Shown: positions 61,448 to 64,000 of the stretch, piece after piece | How positions within the stretch are numbered: the first letter of the stretch is position 1 | Layout: the number at the start of each line of letters is the position of its first letter | DNA from: Acutalibacter muris | Lineage (GTDB): Bacteria > Bacillota > Clostridia > Oscillospirales > Acutalibacteraceae | Assembly: GCF_002201475.1 (NCBI RefSeq) | Contig: NZ_CP021422.1 | Span: 3,596,001 to 3,660,000 of the forward strand | Direction of reading: 5' to 3' | DNA length: 64,000 nucleotides | The notes under the pieces: generated by a model | What the model saw: the letters and a program-made list of their open reading frames with translations, nothing else | The model's database searches: none | What the model was told of the DNA's origin: nothing | Position numbers and translations under genes: made by a program

Positions 61448-61885
61448 ATGACGGTAAAGCAGATAGCACAGAGCCAACAGCAGCAGCGGGTAAACACTTT
61501 GACCCGAAGGGCACAGAGCGGGCCCCACGTAAATCCCTACGGCACGCCGGGCATGAGCCTGAACGGCGCGGGGGATTTCCGCAGGATAGTTTCTGTGGAC
61601 GAGTCTGTGGCCCGTCAGGTCAGGCAGCTTGCCCTTGACCACATGAAAAACGGCTATGGGGTCAGCGACGGAGAGGACGTCAGTGCCGCCATTCGGGACT
61701 ATACCCTGTCCCTTCCCCCCGAGGAGCGTCTCAGCGCGTCCTGGACGCTGAACGAGATATTCCACAGCGAAGCCCGCCGCCTGGGGGAATTTGTCCACAG
61801 CCAGGACCCGGGCTGGGACTGGGGCAAGCCCTTTGACGCCGGTATTCTGGACGGCTATGTTCCGGGGGTAGATACCAGGGCGTAG
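61448..61885 (+). CDS. hypothetical protein, no family recognised
   Basis: A 145-residue soluble protein with a Gln-rich N-terminus (TVKQIAQSQQQQRVNTL), no signal peptide or membrane span, and a helical C-terminal half (VDESVARQVRQLALDHMKNG, and LNEIFHSEARRLGEFVHSQD). A GGGGAGG site precedes the ATG at a good spacing, and codon use matches the neighbours, so it is probably a real gene. It stands alone between the malic enzyme and HAD genes. I cannot suggest a function. Confidence 0.65.
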   Translation: MTVKQIAQSQQQQRVNTLTRRAQSGPHVNPYGTPGMSLNGAGDFRRIVSVDESVARQVRQLALDHMKNGYGVSDGEDVSAAIRDYTLSLPPEERLSASWTLNEIFHSEARRLGEFVHSQDPGWDWGKPFDAGILDGYVPGVDTRA

Positions 61886-61998
61886 AATTCCTCAAGGGCC
61901 CCGGCCAGGGCCTTTGGCTTTTCCTCGTTTGCCACACCTCCTCACCGCCCGGACCGTACTATAATAAAGACAGCTTTACAGAATCGAGGTAATGATAA

Positions 61999-62661
61999 AT
62001 GCCCTATAGCGCCTGCATATTCGACCTGGACGGCACCCTTGCCGACACCCTTCACTCCATCGCCCACTTTGGCAACGGAACCTTAGAGGCCTTCGGCTAT
62101 CCCCCCATCGACCCCATCGAGTACAAGCAGCTGGTGGGCAACGGCGCTGACCTGCTCATGCGCCGGATGCTGGCCCGGGTGGGTGCCAAGCTTTCAGAGG
62201 AGGAGCTAAAGAGGTTCCGCGCCGAATACGACCGCCGGTACGCCGATGACCCCATGGCTCTCGTGGGGGCCTATCCCGGCCTGCCCTATGTGCTGCCCCG
62301 CCTGCGGGAATCTGGCATGAAGCTGGGGGTACTCTCTAACAAGCCCGACGACATGACCCAGGCTATCGTGGCCGGGCTGTACCCGGGCATATTCCACACC
62401 GTCCACGGCCAGCGGGAGGGCATACCCACAAAGCCCGACCCTGCCGCCGTGCTTGCCCTGGCAGAGGAGCTGGGCGCTGCCCCTGGCGGGGTGCTCTATA
62501 TCGGCGACAGCGGCGTGGACATGGACACTGCCAAGAACGCCGGCATGGACTCCTGCGGGGTGCTATGGGGGTTCCGCTCTAAGGAGGAGCTTTTGGAGCA
62601 TGGGGCCATGTACCTGGCGGGGGACCCGGCGGAGCTCGAAAAAGTTATCGAAAAACGATAA
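61999..62661 (+). CDS. HAD-family phosphatase, phosphoglycolate phosphatase-like
   Basis: A 220-residue haloacid dehalogenase-type phosphatase. Motif I is FDLDGTLADT with nucleophile Asp9 and Asp11, motif II is LGVLSNK, the Lys is in IPTKPDPAAV and motif IV is YIGDSGVDMDTAKNAG. The helical cap fits subfamily I (Gph/PpaX-like). Substrates could be phosphoglycolate, pyrophosphate or sugar phosphates. It is a single gene with TATAAT at about 61960. Confidence 0.88.
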   Translation: MPYSACIFDLDGTLADTLHSIAHFGNGTLEAFGYPPIDPIEYKQLVGNGADLLMRRMLARVGAKLSEEELKRFRAEYDRRYADDPMALVGAYPGLPYVLPRLRESGMKLGVLSNKPDDMTQAIVAGLYPGIFHTVHGQREGIPTKPDPAAVLALAEELGAAPGGVLYIGDSGVDMDTAKNAGMDSCGVLWGFRSKEELLEHGAMYLAGDPAELEKVIEKR

Positions 62662-62697
62662 ATATGTATTGACAAACGATATATATCGGGTTATAAT
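62645..62697 (+). promoter_or_regulatory. promoter and operator candidates of the DUF2975-XRE operon
   Basis: TTGACA (62669-62674), 17 bases and TATAAT (62692-62697) form a consensus promoter. The palindrome CGATATATATCG (62677-62688) fills the spacer, and a second inverted repeat TTATCG/CGATAA (62645-62650 and 62656-62661) lies just upstream, across the end of the HAD gene. Both share TATCG, and are likely operators for the small XRE regulator encoded in the operon. Confidence 0.65.
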
Positions 62698-62728
62698 AGA
62701 GCCATAAACTCACTGGAGGTGCTCTGTT

Positions 62729-63325
62729 ATGACTAATAAGGAAAAGCGTTTTGAAATGCTCACAAAGGCGGCGACGGTGTTTTCAAAGCTGTTCGAGGTG
62801 GGCTACCAGATACTGGCAATAGGCATGATGGTGGGGCTTGTGCTATTCGTTATTGACAAGAGCTTCGACTGGGGCGCGCTGGTCCGGGGAGACCCGGAGA
62901 TAGGGGAGCAGCTGGCGGTAAACGGCTTCTCCATCGTCATCGGCAATTCCGACGGGACCCTGAACAACGCGGCAATGATAATTTTCCTGCTGGCTGGGGC
63001 CATGTCCGGGGAGCTTATGGCCTGGGTGTTCCGCAACGTGAATCTTGTGCTGCGCACCACCCAGGGGCTCACTAAGTTCTCACAGGGCAAGACCCCCTTC
63101 CAGAAGGACAACGTGCGCATGATAAGGGAGATCGGCATTTTCTTCATCTCCATAACGGTGGTCCACTTTGCGCTGAGCTCCCTTGCCGTGCTCATTATCG
63201 GCCCTGAGATGGCCGAGGTCAGCGTGGGCATGGGGAACATAGTCGCGGGCGTTCTCATGCTCTGTCTGTCCCAGGTCTTCGCCCTGGGGCAGAAGATGCA
63301 GGAGGACGTGGACGGATTGGTATAA
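62729..63325 (+). CDS. DUF2975 family membrane protein
   Basis: A 198-residue protein with about four membrane spans (near 25-42, 78-98, 132-155 and 168-187), matching DUF2975. These proteins are typically encoded with a small XRE regulator of the YozG type, as here, four bases downstream. They are thought to act as membrane partners or sensors for it, but the mechanism is not established. The GGAGG site and consensus promoter suggest regulated expression. Confidence 0.8.
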   Translation: MTNKEKRFEMLTKAATVFSKLFEVGYQILAIGMMVGLVLFVIDKSFDWGALVRGDPEIGEQLAVNGFSIVIGNSDGTLNNAAMIIFLLAGAMSGELMAWVFRNVNLVLRTTQGLTKFSQGKTPFQKDNVRMIREIGIFFISITVVHFALSSLAVLIIGPEMAEVSVGMGNIVAGVLMLCLSQVFALGQKMQEDVDGLV

Positions 63326-63329
63326 GCCT

Positions 63330-63551
63330 ATGGGACATATAATCCTGCGCCTTGACCGCCTGATGCTTGAGAAAAAGATATCCCTGAACGACCTGGCCGC
63401 TCAGGTGGGCATAACCTATGTGAACCTCTCAAAGCTCAAGAACAACCATGTAAACGCCCTCCGCTTCTCTACCCTTGCCGCTATCTGTAAGGCCCTTCAG
63501 TGCCAGCCGGGGGATATCCTGGAGTACGCGGAGGAGGAAGGGGAGGAATAA
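63330..63551 (+). CDS. small XRE-family regulator (YozG-like)
   Basis: A 73-residue single-domain helix-turn-helix protein (RLDRLMLEKKISLNDLAAQV, NLSKLKNNHVNALRFSTLAA, ICKALQCQPGDILEYAEEE). It belongs to the group paired with DUF2975 proteins and lies four bases after that gene. The palindromes in the operon promoter are probably its binding sites, which would make it autoregulatory. Confidence 0.88.
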   Translation: MGHIILRLDRLMLEKKISLNDLAAQVGITYVNLSKLKNNHVNALRFSTLAAICKALQCQPGDILEYAEEEGEE

Positions 63552-63568
63552 AGAAAGAGTAAAGAGAA

Positions 63569-63595
63569 ACACCGTGCGGGGCTTTCGCACGGTGT
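63569..63595. terminator. bidirectional terminator between the XRE and VOC genes
   Basis: A perfect 10-bp stem (ACACCGTGCG 63569-63578 and CGCACGGTGT 63586-63595) lies between two converging genes, 18 bases from each stop. Moderate T-rich sequence follows on the plus strand. Confidence 0.75.
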
Positions 63596-63612
63596 CCTTT
63601 GTTTGGCTAAAT

Positions 63613-63999
63613 TTAGATGGCTATCCACCAGCACACGCCGTACCTGTCGATGACCGTGGCGCAGCAGCTGCTCCAGGGCAGAGAGCCCAGCGGGTCCACC
63701 ACCACCCCGCCCTCGCTGAGCACGTCAAAGGCCCTTTTGACGGCCTCCTCGCTGCCCAGCTCAAAGGCGTTGAAGGTCATGGTCTGAAGCTTCTCCCTAT
63801 GGAGGTACTCCACGTCATAGTCGGTCCTGGCCTCGGACAGCGCCAATATCGGCTCGCCGTCTACCGACAGCTCGCAGTGCTCGTACTGGTCCCCCGCCGG
63901 GGTCTTCATCTCCAGCGTGGGCTCCGCGCCGAAGGCTTTGCAATAGACTTTGGCTGCCTCCAGGCTGTTGTGTACATAGACTTGAGTGCAGTTCTTCAT
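63613..63999 (-). CDS. VOC family protein (PhnB/glyoxalase-like)
   Basis: A 128-residue vicinal oxygen chelate protein of the PhnB-like type. Features include the N-terminal AAKVYCKAFGAEPTLEM, the CELSVDGEPILALSEA strand pair and the C-terminal DRYGVCWWIAI, which corresponds to the family ending DPFGxxWxI. The ATG lies at 63999, one base from the right edge, so the ribosome binding site is outside the window. The substrate is unknown. Confidence 0.85.
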   Translation of the reverse strand: MKNCTQVYVHNSLEAAKVYCKAFGAEPTLEMKTPAGDQYEHCELSVDGEPILALSEARTDYDVEYLHREKLQTMTFNAFELGSEEAVKRAFDVLSEGGVVVDPLGSLPWSSCCATVIDRYGVCWWIAI

Positions 64000-64000
64000 T

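Noticed and set aside
1-64000. CRISPR arrays, intact insertion sequences, prophage genes, rRNA operons
   Set aside because: No regularly spaced direct repeats, transposase or integrase genes, phage structural genes or rRNA sequence were seen.

Overview
The window looks like a GC-rich, spore-forming member of the Clostridia (Bacillota), most like the Oscillospirales. The evidence is the Firmicutes gene order (S10 operon, rimP-nusA-ylxR-ylxQ-infB-rbfA-nrnA-truB-ribF, rny-ymdB, recA-recX), the sporulation genes spoVT and spoIIE, a threonyl T-box leader, a MurT/GatD pair and an anaerobe-type 2-hydroxyacyl-CoA dehydratase activase. Placement below class is inference. Most promoters I could place are sigma-A type (TTGACA-like, 17-bp spacer, TATAAT-like).

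Layout. 1-4314: the start of the S10 operon on the minus strand (rpsJ, rplC, rplD, rplW, rplB, rpsS, rplV, rpsC cut by the left edge), with a long structured leader and a divergent tRNA-Pro. 4782-9411: a sugar-phosphate isomerase-like gene, murT with a GatD-like partner that lacks its catalytic Cys and His, and rlmD. 9412-10011: a decayed AT-rich island holding the C-terminal half of an XRE regulator. 10012-23033: a fucose/arabinose isomerase-like gene, recA-recX with an SOS-box candidate, prmC, DUF1385, a two-component system, a lipoprotein, and a CoA-dehydratase activase split over two genes. 23344-32194: a thioesterase and a P-loop gene, then the nusA-infB operon. 32223-37064: spoVT, a DUF362 gene, gene remnants and spoIIE. 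37234-43964: an aminotransferase, trpS, a possible ADP-ribosyltransferase-fold protein and serine ammonia-lyase, then an ECF sigma factor with its probable membrane anti-sigma protein. 43959-51843: recG, a FakA-type kinase gene, ymdB, rny, and a divergent XRE regulator/methyltransferase pair around a perfect 15-bp inverted repeat. 51840-57886: T-box, thrS and a heterodimeric ABC exporter with one degenerate ATP site. 57915-59411: an AT-rich cassette with a secreted HNH nuclease and a SUKH-type immunity gene. 59431-63999: an ECF transporter S component, malic enzyme, an unknown gene, a HAD phosphatase, a DUF2975/XRE pair and a VOC protein.

Most of the window is housekeeping. The parts most worth following up are the secreted HNH-SUKH toxin/immunity cassette, the catalytically dead-looking GatD, the possible ADP-ribosyltransferase-fold gene after trpS, the XRE/methyltransferase operator, the structured spacer between rpsJ and rplC, and the possible Spo0A-type spoIIE promoter with a 21-bp spacer. 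No CRISPR array, intact insertion sequence, rRNA or phage structural gene was seen.
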